Assembly (NCBI GenBank): GCA_037043235.1
Contig: JAWRVZ010000096.1
Coordinates: forward strand, 992,001 to 1,056,000
Length of the DNA: 64,000 bases
From: Rhodeus uyekii
Lineage: Eukaryota; Chordata; Actinopteri; Cypriniformes; Acheilognathidae
Direction: 5' to 3'
Below are positions 23,911-36,184 of the stretch, piece after piece; the first letter of the stretch is position 1; the number at the start of each line of letters is the position of its first letter. A program made the translations under genes and the position numbers. Under the pieces are notes generated by a model. That model did not search any database, was not told where the DNA came from, and saw nothing but the letters and a program-made list of their open reading frames with translations.

Positions 23911-24092
23911 GCATAGTGGTGGAGGGAGGGAGGGAGGGAGTGAGAGAGAGAGAAAGTTTTCCTCCTCGCAAAACTTTGTGCAAGCTTTCACTTTCAGCCG
24001 CTTTAGGCGGAGTTACAGGAGCGTGCAGTGAGCGCGAGCGGGACGGCAATGCCACTTCCATCCCGCTTCAGTAACGCATCTCACATATAAGC
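23860..24092 (+). promoter_or_regulatory. Putative promoter/5' UTR of nfix exon 1
   Basis: The segment upstream of exon 1 holds (GA)n at 23875-23909, a GGGA-rich run, more GA repeats, and then a GC-richer block with several CpGs from about 23995 to 24070. ATATAA just before the ATG is too close to the start codon to be its TATA box. GC-rich sequence continues past the donor to about 24450, so a CpG-island-like promoter may span the exon. Confidence 0.45.
24049..24090 (+). promoter_or_regulatory. uORF ending two bases before the nfix ATG
   Basis: A 13-codon frame (MPLPSRFSNASHI) starts with G at -3 and stops with TAA at 24088-24090, two bases before the nfix start at 24093. In a transcript that includes this leader, a ribosome finishing it would sit on the main start codon. 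That is a plausible translational control point. The transcription start is not known, so its presence in mRNA is an inference. Confidence 0.45.
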
Positions 24093-24119
24093 ATGTACTC
24101 TCCATACTGCCTCACACAG
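24093..24119 (+). CDS. nfix: nfix coding exon 1 (canonical N-terminus MYSPYCLTQ)
   Basis: Nine codons, ATG to CAG, read MYSPYCLTQ, followed directly by the donor GTAAAG. This is the N-terminus I know for vertebrate NFIX; from memory NFIA has MYSPLCLTQ and NFIB MMYSPICLTQ. The exon ends in phase 0, and exon 2 begins with GAT GAA TTT, giving the familiar CLTQ-DEFHPF junction. The start has A at -3. Upstream lie a (GA)n tract at 23875-23909 and a moderately GC-rich leader. An upstream ORF ends only two bases before the ATG. The next nfix coding sequence on this strand is about 31 kb away at 55287. The transcription start cannot be placed from sequence alone. Confidence 0.93.
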
Positions 24120-25014
24120 GTAAAGCATTCCTTCTTCTTCTGCTTGGTCGCTCGCTCGCTCGCGCGTGTGTGTGTGTGTGTGTGTCAGCTGTTCCCCTCG
24201 ACCGCGGGACTCTTCGGCGCGTCTCCAGCTGACCTTCTTTACGCGTTTTCAACGCGCGCACGGTTTGGGCAGAAAATGGCGCTTCGCTGGAAATCTATTT
24301 AATATAAAAGAAGCGCCGAGGAGGCGGAGATGATGTGGAGATGTGGAGACAGACTTGAAGTGCGGGTTTAGCGCGTCGAGAGCGTTTCCTGCGCATATCT
24401 TCGCTTGGAGAGATTGTAAGACGCGCGGGATTGGGAAACGCAAGGGTTTGACGTCGTTGCTGTAAGAGCTGAACTTAATCGCTGCGCCTTTTTTTCTTTT
24501 TTGGGAAATGTCAAAGGTCGCCAGCGTTGCCCCAAAATACCAGTTTGCCAGATTTTCCAGTTTAGCTTTTATACGGATTGCTTGTTTGGGATTGTGAGAT
24601 TTGGGAAATATTTTTTTTGAAGTTGGTTCAAATGGAAAAACTGTGTTGTTTCTGATATTCTTTATCTTTATACATGAGTTATAACAAATTTGGAAATGTA
24701 TGCCTGACAACATCATGTTCAAATGCTTTTCATGAGAATATATTTACAGTAAAATATTTGTTTATGTAATTTTATATTCAGGATGAAGCACTGCAATTGT
24801 TTTATGTGCGTTTTTGCCTATTATAAATTTAAATTGAACAACAGAAGATTAAATATGTTAATGGTTACTGTTTGTATTGTATTTGGCTGTGTTTTTGTGT
24901 GTGCTGTCAACTGTCACAGAGTCACTTTTTCTCTAGTCATAAACTATTCAAGATGTCAGATATTTACTTTTTGATTTATGTGAAATCTGATTATTTGACA
25001 CTTTCCATTTATAT

Positions 25015-25015
25015 A

Positions 25016-25062
<47 letters not shown>

Positions 25063-25138
25063 GCATACACATGCCATTACTATTTATTGTTGTCTTTTGC
25101 ATTTATATAGCATGTTTTATATGTATGTGTGTGTGTAA

Positions 25139-25184
<46 letters not shown>

Positions 25185-25200
25185 GTGTGTATGTATATAT
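25015..25200. repeat. Paired (GT)n-(TA)n microsatellites
   Basis: TGTGTGTG-(TA)n at 25017-25060 is followed by a similar block at 25122-25200. The space between them is AT-rich. Confidence 0.9.
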
Positions 25201-26247
25201 AGCATAAATGGCATCCTTTTTCAGACTCAAGATGTTTATTAAATAACAGAATAATTACTTATATATACAGATACACGCACGCACACACACTCACACAAAC
25301 TATCCATGTTTCTACATGCAAAGGTTGACTGTTTTTACTGTAAGCCACAACAGTTTCCAAAGCAGGTGTTTGTCATTTCAATCACGTTAGAAACAAAGAG
25401 ACATTCTCATTCATTACGTCTGCTTCTAAACTCACAACCGTCCATCATAGCGCAGAGCCGAACAGGCCTGACAGTGATTTTCCCTCATTTCTAGAGATGC
25501 TTTGTCTTCAGGAATATAGCCGGCTCTAACTCACGACGGCTCCTCAAAGTTTTCCTGCGTAAGTTAGTGCCGTCTCTGTCATATGCTGCAGTTGTTTATA
25601 TTCCTGCCATGGCGGACAGTTGGCTTGCGTTGCGTGTGTCATGTGTAATTCATTCCCGGGTTTTACAGTGCTTCTATTAAAACAATTTAACTCCCATGCC
25701 CCACACCGCATGCTTACAGAACCAGGGAGCGTGTGTGTTTTTCTTTTGGGCATGCAAGCCGTGGCCTGTTTCCAATTTAAAATACAATAGTTACTGTGCA
25801 CAGCCCTGCTCCTTAATTGATCTGAAGTGGTGCAGTTTCAACAAGGAATTTTCTGTTATTTAATAAACATCTTGAGCTTATGCTTCTTTGTAAAATTTCT
25901 TTTGGTAATTCATGCCCATGCATCAGCTTTACTTTTAGTGCAAATGCACATTTATGTACGTCGACATGATATGCGCATATTACTGTAAGTCTGGTGTGGG
26001 TGTTTTTTTAGAAAGCAGACTGCAACAGATTTATCTCTTGGGTCTGAAATCGACATATTTTCCTGTTTATATTGCACTGAATCATACCTGTGTCTGCTCC
26101 AGAGAAAACAACGGCAGTGGGTCAATCGCGACTGGAAAAGCAAATATGCCATATTATTAAATTACTGGCCGACTTAGAGCTTTTATTGGCTCGATTAAAG
26201 GCTTTAGAGCTGAGATAGTGCTGTTTAAGGTTTATTATTTATTTACT

Positions 26248-26290
26248 TGGATCTATCTATCTATCTATCTATCTAGCTATCTATCTATCA
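26248..26290. repeat. (ATCT)n microsatellite
   Basis: About ten ATCT units with one AGCT variant. A short related run lies at 28478-28506. Confidence 0.9.
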
Positions 26291-28134
26291 TATTGTTCTT
26301 TGTTTTGTTTTTGTTGCATTATTTAACAACAGAACCTGAAGCCAAATGAATTGCATCAGCTATATATTTCAATAAATAATCACTGTTTTAATAAATTTAG
26401 GGGAGGTTTTGGACACGAGAGTTGTTGCGCTTTGAGGGAAGAGAGAACAGGTTGCATACATTACGCTTGGATTTCGGAGCTTCGTGTCTGATGGATACAT
26501 TTACATCTTAGCTTGTGTTTTTGGGTGTTAAAAATGAAAAATCAGGACTAGAAGGTCATGTATGATATTAAATGCAAATTAAAAAGCTTGTGTGAGCTAC
26601 TTTGAACTGGAATGTGAGGAGTTTGGGGAATAGTGCGCATCGCAGCATATAGAGGAGTGTGTTTTAAATCGATGTCAGATGTGGATGGTGGTCAAGGTCT
26701 GAAATTGAATATAATTTTCTTGGTGTAAACAACTGCCAAACAATAATTGTACTTTGCAGAAAGTTAAATGTATTTTATAGCTGTGGAAAAAGTGCTTTCC
26801 CTTTACATCTGCCTAAATGTTTGGAATACTTTTAAGACATACGGCATTGTAAGGAATACATTTCTTTTAATTGAAATGACCATAATGTCCTCAAATGTGT
26901 TTCCTGTTATTTAGTAAAGAAATGTTGACGGTCATTTTGAAATAAATTCATTTGATTCATGCCAAAAATGAAGGTCGACATCAAAAATGATATCTAATTA
27001 TGTACTTGTGTTTTGTATAATTAAAAAGAGAGAGAGTGTGTGTGTGTGTGTGTGAGAGAGAGAGATTATCACACCTGGCTGGATGTGCAGATCACACTCC
27101 GTCATGAAGGTTTCAAATACTCAATTCAGAACCACAGTATTTATTTATTTTGACACATATAGATTTGGGAATTGGCCAGTCAACACCAAACATGTTCAAA
27201 ATCATGTTTAGGTAAGGATTTAGACATTTTAAAATGATTTTAATATAATGTATTTTGAAAGCAATTATCTTTTTTTTTCACCACAGTTTGAGGAAAATCT
27301 GAATATGTAGTTACTGAGTGCAAAACTCACTTTTAATTAACCGCAGCCAGGTGTAACTTTTGTGAATCCTGTGGATTTGATTTGCTGCCATTTCTTTTTA
27401 TGACCGTTGCGCGTCTTACGGCAGCCGGATGTGAATTACACAGAGCCGAGGAGAGACCTTTTGTATCTCGCTTCAGAAAGCTTTAATCAGTGGCAAAGAA
27501 TATCTGTGCATATTTGGCCAAATAAAAATCTCGGCTGAGATGGATGAGGCCGTTCGGCCATGACAGGCTTAACTTTCTCCCCAAACCTGACTTAGTCATT
27601 CTAGAGTCACTCTAGATTCTCCGGTATCGCTCGCTCCCCAGGCCTGGAAAATGAGTTGGAACAGCTGCTCCCCGGATTAAAATCTGATTGAGCCCAAGTC
27701 TGAATCAAGACACTGCTTTGATATTTCAGACTTTAATACTTTCATCATCTTTCAGTCTCTGATTCACTCACATGCAACTGTGTCTTTTAAGCTTGAATTC
27801 TTTCTTGTTCATTCGTTCTTGTCCTTCTTTCTCCTAATGCTAAAGCTCAAGTGGTTTTAGCACCGGATTAGGGAGCGTTGCAGGACCATGTTGAGGGGCT
27901 GGTCGTCCGTTTCAATCTACCCGTTTCTCATCCTTTCTAAGTCACCAGTGGCAGAATCACACTTACAAAAAAAAGAACACTTTTTTTTTTTGGGACATTT
28001 TACCATGGTAACAGCTTGTTTGCCACAACTCAAGTGCAGGGCATAATGTAGTAAAAAAAAACAAAAAAACATGCTTTTTGGAGAACTATCATATGAATAT
28101 GTATATGAAGACGGTAACCATTAAGGAACACTAT

Positions 28135-28348
28135 ACACACCTTGTGTTTTCATGTTTTATGGGGACTTTCCATGGACATAATCATTTTTATACAGTACAA
28201 ACTGTATCCAAACCTTAACCATCACAGAAAACCTTCTGCTGTTTTCAAAAAAGCATCACTTAATATTATTTATAAGCTGATTGAATTTAAAAGAATGTCA
28301 AGAATAAGGATTTTAGATATTCTTTGGGGACATTTTGTCCCCATAATA

Positions 28349-28350
<2 letters not shown>
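28135..28350. repeat. GGGGACATTTTGTCCCC fish repeat
   Basis: Begins near ATGGGGACTTTCCATGG, contains AACCTTAACCATCACAGAAAACC and TTATAAGCTGA, and ends GGGGACATTTTGTCCCC. This motif series belongs to a small interspersed fish element. The (CA)n at 28351-28386 follows directly. Confidence 0.65.
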
Positions 28351-28389
<39 letters not shown>

Positions 28390-28391
<2 letters not shown>

Positions 28392-30355
28392 ACTGGTCAG
28401 AAATTCTGAATAATGAAACTACTTTAGATATAAATAATTTGTATTTTATAATAAATAAATGAAGGCTAGGTGGGCATGTATTATCTATCTGTCTGTCTAT
28501 CTATCTTTTTTAGATTATGTTTCTTGTCTCCTTTCCTTTGAAATTATTCACTTTTTTATCTCCCTTTTTTCTTCACTATTTTTCGTCATTTTCAATGATT
28601 CTGCAGTGTAAAATGAATTTTTAAAAATTTCTGGAAAGCATCTGAATTGAACAAAAAAATAAAATTATGAAAGAATTTGTATATTTTCTCACTTTTTTCC
28701 CCATGTTTGGATCAACAGTAGCGTTTCGCTCTGCAGGACTCTTGACTAAAAGTGATTTTCATTGAATTGATAAATAGGAAAATATTGCATGATTACAGAT
28801 TTTGCTCCTGTTGAAATTCTCAGCAGAGCAAGGGAGAGACTTTTGAAGAGGACAACAAGTTGATCTTACGTTTCACTTTAGAGGGCCGTGACGGTATTGT
28901 GCACTCATGTGATAGGCAGTCTGCTGGTGAAACCGGAGTCTCGCGCTTGTCCAAATGGTGTCCAGTGGCATTGAGTTGAGCTGGTTTCATGGCACGGAGA
29001 CGGAGAGAGGGATGGTTACAATGCCAGACGGGCACAGGGACACTCTGTTCCTTTTACTTATTCATTCTCACGAGGCGTCACCCCTAGCCGACCGTCAAAG
29101 CTCCCGTTCACCCGCCGTACGGTCAACAATAATAAATGACCACAAACAAAGACATTCCATAGCGGTGTTCAGAGACTACAGGATCATATCGGATCTGTTT
29201 CCCTGAACTGCACTTACAGAGCATTTATTTTTCCTAATTTAGTTTATCATGACTCTCTCTTTGTTACTTGGAATCTAAAAAAAATATACTGTCGGGATTT
29301 TAATGGAATAGTTTTTTTTTTTATTTTGTCATTAAATTTCACATTTTCACATACATTTTATCCTCCGTCACGCAAAATGACTTCAGCAGAACTTTTTGGC
29401 TTCTCTTAAAAGAAATCCAAAAAAATGGCTTAAATGAAAGATTTATGTATTTGAATTGCATATTTCCAACCATTTGAATTAGACATTTTTAACAAACTAA
29501 TAAACTGAATGCGATGCGCATCTGACAATGGTCAAACAGGAAAGAAACAAACACGATTTTGAAATATTTCTATATTGTTCTGAAGTCATATGATAGATTA
29601 ATGAGGATTGAACTGATATTTAAGGCGTTATTTACTGAAAATCTTCAAATGCCAATGCGATTTAAGAGCTGTGGGTTCCTCACACACGTCTTCAGAGGAG
29701 TTGCCTAGTCGGCACATGTGCATGTTAACTTCTCCTCTTCAGCTTTTTCATTTGTCTTTCACCAGAAGAAAGAATCTCACGCAGGGTCGTATGATACGAA
29801 TGATACCATCCAGTGCTGAAACTACACACCACACAGACGGAGAAACACTCATCCGTTTCTCAAAATAGCATATGGCTTTATGACCAATTCTTAAACTTTT
29901 ACATTTGGTCCAATATTTCGAGTTGAGTCGGTTAGTTTTTGAACACCTGTAAATGTGGATGCTCATCAAAGCATTTGGGGTTTTAAGATCATAAATCCAA
30001 TAAAATAAAATAAAATTGCGGAATAGTTTCATTAATGCTCTTTTTTTTGCAACTGGGAAGTTTTAGTTCTGCAGAACAAAGTTTGCTAACAGGTTTATGC
30101 CAAGAAAATTGTGGAAAATGGGATTTTTTTTAAATTTTTATTAAATGACCCGTCTAATTGCACACTCTCTGAACCAGGCTAATGTGTTGTTTAAATTTTA
30201 ATGACTTTCGGTAATCGAAGTGTTATCGCAAACCATTTATTGAAGCTGAATACCATGAGCAAAAACCAACTGGCTAAACAACACTTATGCAAGGAACTGA
30301 TGTCTATGGTATAAAAAGATCAACTAGAATAACTAATATAAATTTCAAGCATTAT
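28390..30355 (+). other. nfix intron 1, non-coding
   Basis: No supported gene. 28870-29210 is a less AT-rich patch. The rest is AT-rich with simple runs. Confidence 0.4.
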
Positions 30356-30359
30356 TAAA

Positions 30360-30865
30360 GACAAGTAAACACTATAACTAATTAGCAATCGCACAAATAG
30401 ATACAACTAAAATATATACAAAAGTGGTTCAGTCAAGAACAGTGAGTGAATTTTCTGTATGTGTTTTGCTTTATGACATCAGGAATATTAAGTTACTGTC
30501 GCTTTAAGAGCTGTACTGTGCAATATACTGTTGCACATGCATATTTTTTGTCAAATTTTTTTACGTTCACTTAAGACCGACTGTGTTTACATGGATATTT
30601 CGACACAATTTTGTCCGTTCAAGTGCAAAAAGATGCGGAAGAGAACTCAGTCCAGTTTCATTCGCTATAGAGAAAGTCATTTTGGATGTGCACAGCACAG
30701 AAAACTGCACACGGCTCTTCTTACGCTTGAGCGGTTTAAAGTCATATTAAAACGCACACAAACGACTCGATAAGAGCAAAGAGGAATTTTTATTTTAAGA
30801 TCCGATTCCTGACATTAATTAACTTGAACTGGAATCGGTGTCCGATTCCCAACTCTACTCTCAGC
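30360..30865. repeat. Dispersed repeat, diverged copy 2
   Basis: Shows the same motif order as 5790-6365 and then CCGATTCCTGACATTAATTAACTTG and GGAATCGGTGTCCGATTCCCAAC. It has no coding content I can support. Confidence 0.5.
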
Positions 30866-31240
30866 TCATGCTTTCCGATGTCATTTCCTCGCTTTTTTCC
30901 CTCAAAAAGACCAATGTCAAGGTTTATAGAGAGACAAACACCGGAGGAAATTTTCAGTCCATAATGGACATAATAAATGTGTCACAGAGCTGTTTAATTC
31001 TGCTGTTCACTGTATTAGGTGGTGGGAAACACAAAGCCGGTCTGAATCAGATGGATGTTGGCACGGAAGAGGCCGGCCTAGAATAAAATACCTAGTTTTT
31101 ATCTTAAGCTGTAATGCAGAAAGGCCCAAACCAATCGGCTCTCATCTACTATCTGCACAGCTGTCCCAGTATCCGTGGAGAATGGATTCCTACTGCCATT
31201 GCCATGGGAGTCTCCAGCCAAAAGAATAGGAGGATATCCA

Positions 31241-31271
<31 letters not shown>

Positions 31272-31674
31272 TGTGTGTCCTTCTCCCTTCCCCTCCCTTC
31301 GCTCATGTCACTCCTGGCATGGATTAGGCCTTGGCAGCGGCCGGGCAGTGCCCATAGCTCCGCTGCGGCTCTGTGCTTGCTGATATGTTGTGCTGTTTCT
31401 ATGGTAATGGAACACACACTCGAACGCAAATTACATAATTTAGCTCGCATATACATAAGCCGTGAAACGTAGGTTTCGTACGCTCAGCTAACGGAGCTGA
31501 TCAAAACCATCTTTGTGAAAACAGAGCAGGCCTCAGCCCTTCAAACAGGAAGAAATGAAGGTTCCCATAGCAGCTGTTTGAGAGCTTGGCATAAAGATGG
31601 AGTGATAGACATCATAGCAATCGTGGATCGTACATCGCGTACATGCAAAATCAGATCCGTCTGCACTCCATCTT

Positions 31675-31805
31675 AAAGTAATAATAGTTCCGTCTATGGT
31701 TCCATAAAGAACCTTTAACATCCAATCCATGGAATGTTGAAGAAGGTTCATTATAATGGAAAAAGGTTCTTTACATTTTGAAAATCTTCCACACTAAAAA
31801 AAAAA
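31675..31805. repeat. AAGAACC/GGTTCTT palindromic repeat
   Basis: GTTCCATAAAGAACCTTTAACATCC is followed by AAGAAGGTTCATTATAATGG and AAAAAGGTTCTTTAC, giving an imperfect hairpin. Motifs match the copies at 20.4-21.2 kb. Confidence 0.6.
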
Positions 31806-32469
31806 AGTGGAGCCTCCCCCTTGTGGAGCTTTACGTTTAAATAGTGTAGGTAGATGGTGTGCTTTTCGGAGTCCTCTGTGAGGAGTTTGCTGGATTTATG
31901 GGTGGGGATGGTTGCGCCGGATGGCTTTGCCAGCGTTGGCATGGGTTGGGTTTGCGGTGTTGCTAGGCAAATTTCCCCGCTCTGGCTTTGTGCTCTGTTG
32001 GTTCCATCTCTTTCTGAGCAGATCAGTTTCTCTTTGTTTTACTTTGTTTTTGCTTAAGTGCCACTCCACGACGGCCCGATCAAACGCCCTAGACGTGCAA
32101 CATGCCGACATGCTTATTATGAGACGCAGCCGGAGGTCAAGGCCATACGACCCTGTTCAGGGACGCTATAAAAGCTGAAATGCACTGATCCTAATATAGA
32201 CCAGTCACACCAGACAGTAGGAGGGGGCACTGTGAATATTAATTATTATTAGGAAAGTTATTCTAAATAATGACGAAATAATAAGTATTACATTGTTATT
32301 AATTAGAATTATAAATTTTGGGAAAATCCATTTAATTATTATACAAGTGAAATTATTTTATGTAAGTTTTTGATTATTTTATCTAATATTTTATCTGTAT
32401 AATTGTTGTTGTTTTTAAATATGAAAGATTAAAATGAAAAGATCAGATTTTTTTTTTATTATCTAGTCA

Positions 32470-33530
32470 TCTCTATCTAGTCGTTCCATCATCCATCCAT
32501 CTATTCATCATCCATCCATCCATCCATCTAGTTATTCCATCATCCATCCATTCATTCATCCATCCATGCAGTCATGCCATCCTTTCATCATCCATCCATC
32601 CAGCCATTATCCATCCATCCATCCAGTCGTCCATTATCCATTTGGTCCATCCATTGTCGTTCCATCATCCATCCATCTATCCATCCATTCATCCGTCAGT
32701 CCAGTAGTTTTATCCATCATCTGCCCATCCATCCATCCCTCCATCCAACTGTTCAATTATCCATCTTTGTGAAAACAGAGCAGGCCTCAGCCCTTCAAAC
32801 AGGAAGAAATGAAGGTTCACCCATCCAGTTGTTGCATCCGTTCATCCATTCATCCATCCATCCAGTCATTCAATTTTTTCCATCCATCGAGTCATTTCAT
32901 CCATTCCATCCATCATCCATCCATCCATTTATTCCATCCATTAAGTCATTCCATCTATCCATCCATCATCCATCTATCCATCAATCCAGTAGTTTTATCC
33001 ATCATCCGCTCATCCATCCCTCCATCCAACCGTTCCATCATCCATCCATCTATCCATCCATTCATCCATCAGTCCAGTAGTTTTATCCATCATCTGCCCA
33101 TCCATCCCTCCATCCATCCAACTGTTCAATTATCCATCCATTCACCCATCCAGTTGTTGCATCCGTTCATCCATTCATCCATCCATCATCCGTCATTAAT
33201 TTTTTTCCATCCATCGAGTCATTTCATCCATTCCATCCATCATCCATTTATTCCATCCATTAAGTCATTCCATCATCCATCCATCCATTAAGTCATTCCA
33301 TCTATCCATCCATCCATCAATACATCAATCCAGTAGTTTTATCCATCAGCCGCCTATCCATCCCTCCATCCAACCGTTCCATCATCCATCCATTCATCCA
33401 TCCAGTTATTCCATCTTTTCAATCCATCCAGTCATTTCATCCATCCACCTATCCAGCTGTTCCCATCTGTTCCATCCATCTAGTCATTCATCCATCCATC
33501 CTTTCTTTCATCAAGTCGTTCCATCTATTA
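32470..33530. repeat. (CATC)n/ATCC satellite with higher-order structure
   Basis: Degenerate CATC tetramers dominate the block. Longer units recur inside it: CAGTAGTTTTATCCATCA occurs at about 32702, 32987, 33075 and 33332, and CCATCCAGTTGTTGCATCC at about 32821 and 33147. Long HPSIHPS-type open frames are translations of this repeat, not genes. A 58-bp block of unique-type DNA interrupts it at 32761-32818. Confidence 0.9.
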
Positions 33531-33534
33531 ATCC

Positions 33535-34879
33535 ATCTTCAACAAAGACTTTGTCAAGCCTGTGTTCAAAGTATCTTGACAAACTGCTTATTTAATAATT
33601 AGTTGTGTGATTTGAAAACAATTCTACTTAAGATGAATATAAATTGCAATACTCCTGTTTGCTACTTCAATTAAAATTCCAGAAATGTATTTTCTCTGTT
33701 AAACTGAAATGAAGCCATTCTCAATTCAGTTCTACAATTATGCAAAACTTTAGAGGACAAATCTCTACCGTTGTTCTTCCTTTGCATCTCTTTGTCAATT
33801 AACAACGCAAATTTAAAACACTCTACCCTCATGCATAATGCATTTGGACGCAAACACGTGTGCACACCCTCGCACCTGCACACACTTAAGCGTATGAGAC
33901 GCAGGTGTGCATTCTTTACTCATCCGTGTCAATCTGGTGGCAACTGCACATATCACGGCCGGCGCCGAGACAGCGCATGCGGGAAAGTGCTGCCACGTGA
34001 GCCAGATCCTTGCCTGACTCTCAACCCATATGGCCTTCACAACCTCTGAGAGTCAACATGCATCACATTAGCACATTTCCTCCGAACCTGGCCACTCCCA
34101 TAGCCTTACAGCTGCGATTGACTGACTGTTTTTTGTTTCGATTGTCAAGGTTGGAGATGCTTTTGATTTCCTGAAGAGTTCCAAATTACTTGTTTGTGCT
34201 GTGAATATGAGAAAAGAAAAAAATGCAATGCTTGTATCCAGACTGTTTCTCCCAGACAGCAATATGATACAATTTAACATGCAAGGAAACTTGACCTGTT
34301 TATCTTTTTAATTCACAGTCCTGGGCTTTTTGTGCATGATTCATTGCAGAACATTAATCCAAATCTTAATCTTTCATCAAAATGCAATAACTTGCTCTGC
34401 CTTTGAAATTACTTTCTTTTTTTCGGCTGACATCACAGAATTTATTCAACCCAACTCTTCTTCATCATTCAGTCTATTCCCAGTGGATGAAATCAAGTTC
34501 TGTCTTTCATGTTTTCTTGTTGGAGGAAGAAAAATTAGTTGTGACTGTCATTTAATATCAAGATTCAAAGACTTTTTTAATGTCTTCTGCTTCTCTCCAA
34601 GAATAAGGCTAGTCTCACACTGGACTTTTGTAGAGTTTCAGAAGAGATCTCAAAAATGTCTCAAAGATTTGCCAAGATACCACAGTTTGCGATCAAAATC
34701 TTTCAGATATTAATACTTCTATTCATCAGAACATCACATCATAGGATGTCAAATCCCAGAATACCATAGAAACACCATAGCACAGGAAATATATATTTTT
34801 GTCTCAATTATGCTATTAGCATAAATTAACTTGTTCTAATTCGTTCTGTACTATGAAATTGACTGTCAACATTTGTCCC
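33535..34879 (+). other. nfix intron 1, non-coding
   Basis: No gene. 33850-34050 is CpG-containing (GGCCGGCGCCGAGACAGCGC). A 127-codon frame at 34330 has no domain and AT-driven composition. Confidence 0.4.
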
Positions 34880-35400
34880 ACTTTTATCTTTACCATGAAA
34901 TTTTACAAGAAACTGTCAGAAATTAAGTTGAAACTGAAAGAATCAAAGTCTAAGTTATGAGAAATTAATTTGGAACCATGAGGTGGAAATTTGCAATTAT
35001 GAGAAATGACGCTGCAATTGTAGGGGAAAAAAACTCAAAAGACTCAATGTGAGCAATAAAGTCATGTTTGTGAGAAATCAAAGTTGATATTGAAAAAATT
35101 AAGGTCTAAATCATGAGAAATTATGCTGCAGTCACGTAATAGAAAGTTCCAATTTTGAGAAATTAATCTCTTTTCTAAAAAACTGATATTTTCTTTTCTT
35201 TCAAAGTTGATATTAAAAAATAATTATGTCTCAGTCACGTAATAGAAAGTTGTAATTTTGAAAAATGCAGTTGCAATTTTAAGAAATTAATTAAACTGAC
35301 ACAGTGAAATTAAACTGTAGGAAGGTGAAGTTGCAATTGTAAAAATAAAGTTGCTTTTCTAAAAAAAAGTCAGTGATAAATAAAGTCGTAATTGAAATGA
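34880..35400. repeat. Degenerate AT-rich tandem repeat (AAGTTG.AATT.TGAGAAAT)
   Basis: Units such as AAGTTGATATTGAAAAAATTAA, GTTGCAATTTTAAGAAATTAA and TGAGAAATTATGCTGCAGTCACG recur every 25-60 bp. ACGTAATAGAAAGTT occurs twice, near 35130 and 35240. No gene is seen. Confidence 0.6.
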
Positions 35401-35539
35401 AGAAAAATGAAGCAGCAAAACTTTCAGTGCAAAAAGAGTCTGTGACCTCTGATGAGCCACAGTCATAAACTCTCACTTCAGATAAGAATATTGAGCCTGA
35501 AAAATCATTAACTAAAACATAAATAGCTTCACGCGCATT

Positions 35540-36110
35540 TCGCTCTGAGGTATTTCTCCAGTGTGTGAGAGCGAGCGTCTCATGAGTTAACCGTGCAGCC
35601 AGAGACACTTTTCCTGTCTTGGGGGTTGGTGGGTGTGGAGGTGCGAGAGGAAAGCTGCATCTCGTCCCCCCCCCCCCTTTTTTTTTTCTCTCTCTTTTTG
35701 CAGAGTCTGTCAGAACTCACTGAATCTCTGCGCAGCAAGCCGAACGATCTGCATGCAAATGTATCAGAATTGCATGGAAACAGAAAGCAGCGAGGAAAGA
35801 CAGCAGATCGTAAACAAGCGCGTGTGGAGTGTTTCTCCCGGCCGCATGGCGCTCCGTGCTGTTTAGCCAACCAGTCCTGCAAGGAATCGCTGCCTGTTGC
35901 TGGCGGGAACAAAGCGCAGCAGCTCTCGTCGCCTGTCTCTGAGCGAGCAGGAAGTTGGCCAATCTCCAGTGGTGGAAAATCTATACACGGTTGCATAATA
36001 TAGCATATCTTTACCTCGCATGAACCCTGAGGAGGCCCGGCAGCTGTGTGCAAACAGAGCGCGAGCGAGCGAGCAAGGGAGGGTGTGTGTGTGTGTGTGT
36101 GTGTGTGCGG
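35540..36110. promoter_or_regulatory. GC-rich, promoter-like region in nfix intron 1
   Basis: A CpG-containing block within AT-rich intron DNA. It includes a strong polypyrimidine run ending in CAG at 35703, the octamer ATGCAAAT at 35753-35760, CpG-rich sequence to about 35950, GCGAGCGAGCGAGC at 36060 and (GT)n at 36083-36107. The open frames on both strands are not recognisable proteins. It may be a promoter for the 36185 ORF, an enhancer, or an internal 5' exon starting at 35704. Confidence 0.35.
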
Positions 36111-36184
36111 ACAGGATTCCTGTGAGCGTCTGCTGGCAGTGGTTGCAGGCCACAGGCTTTTTCTGACAGGGTAGAATAAATGCA

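Larger units (their letters stand above)
24120..28130 (+). other. nfix intron 1, proximal part
   Basis: GC-rich to about 24450, then AT-rich with microsatellites. 27400-27700 is a balanced, complex segment (GAGATGGATGAGGCCGTTCGG, CCAGGCCTGGAAAATGAG) that looks like a regulatory candidate. No exon is supported. Confidence 0.45.

Noticed and set aside
31920..31975. TTGCCAGCGTTGGCA as an NFI palindrome
   Set aside because: The half-sites are everted with a three-base gap, not TTGGC(N5)GCCAA.
32574..33291. HPSIHPS open frames of 160-168 codons
   Set aside because: Translation of the CATC satellite, with no codon bias or start context.
32470..33530. CRISPR-like regular repeats
   Set aside because: The sequence is vertebrate, the units are tetramer-based and there are no unique spacers.
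34330..34713. 127-codon plus-strand frame
   Set aside because: Phe/Ser-rich and AT-driven, with no splice context or domain. Most likely chance.
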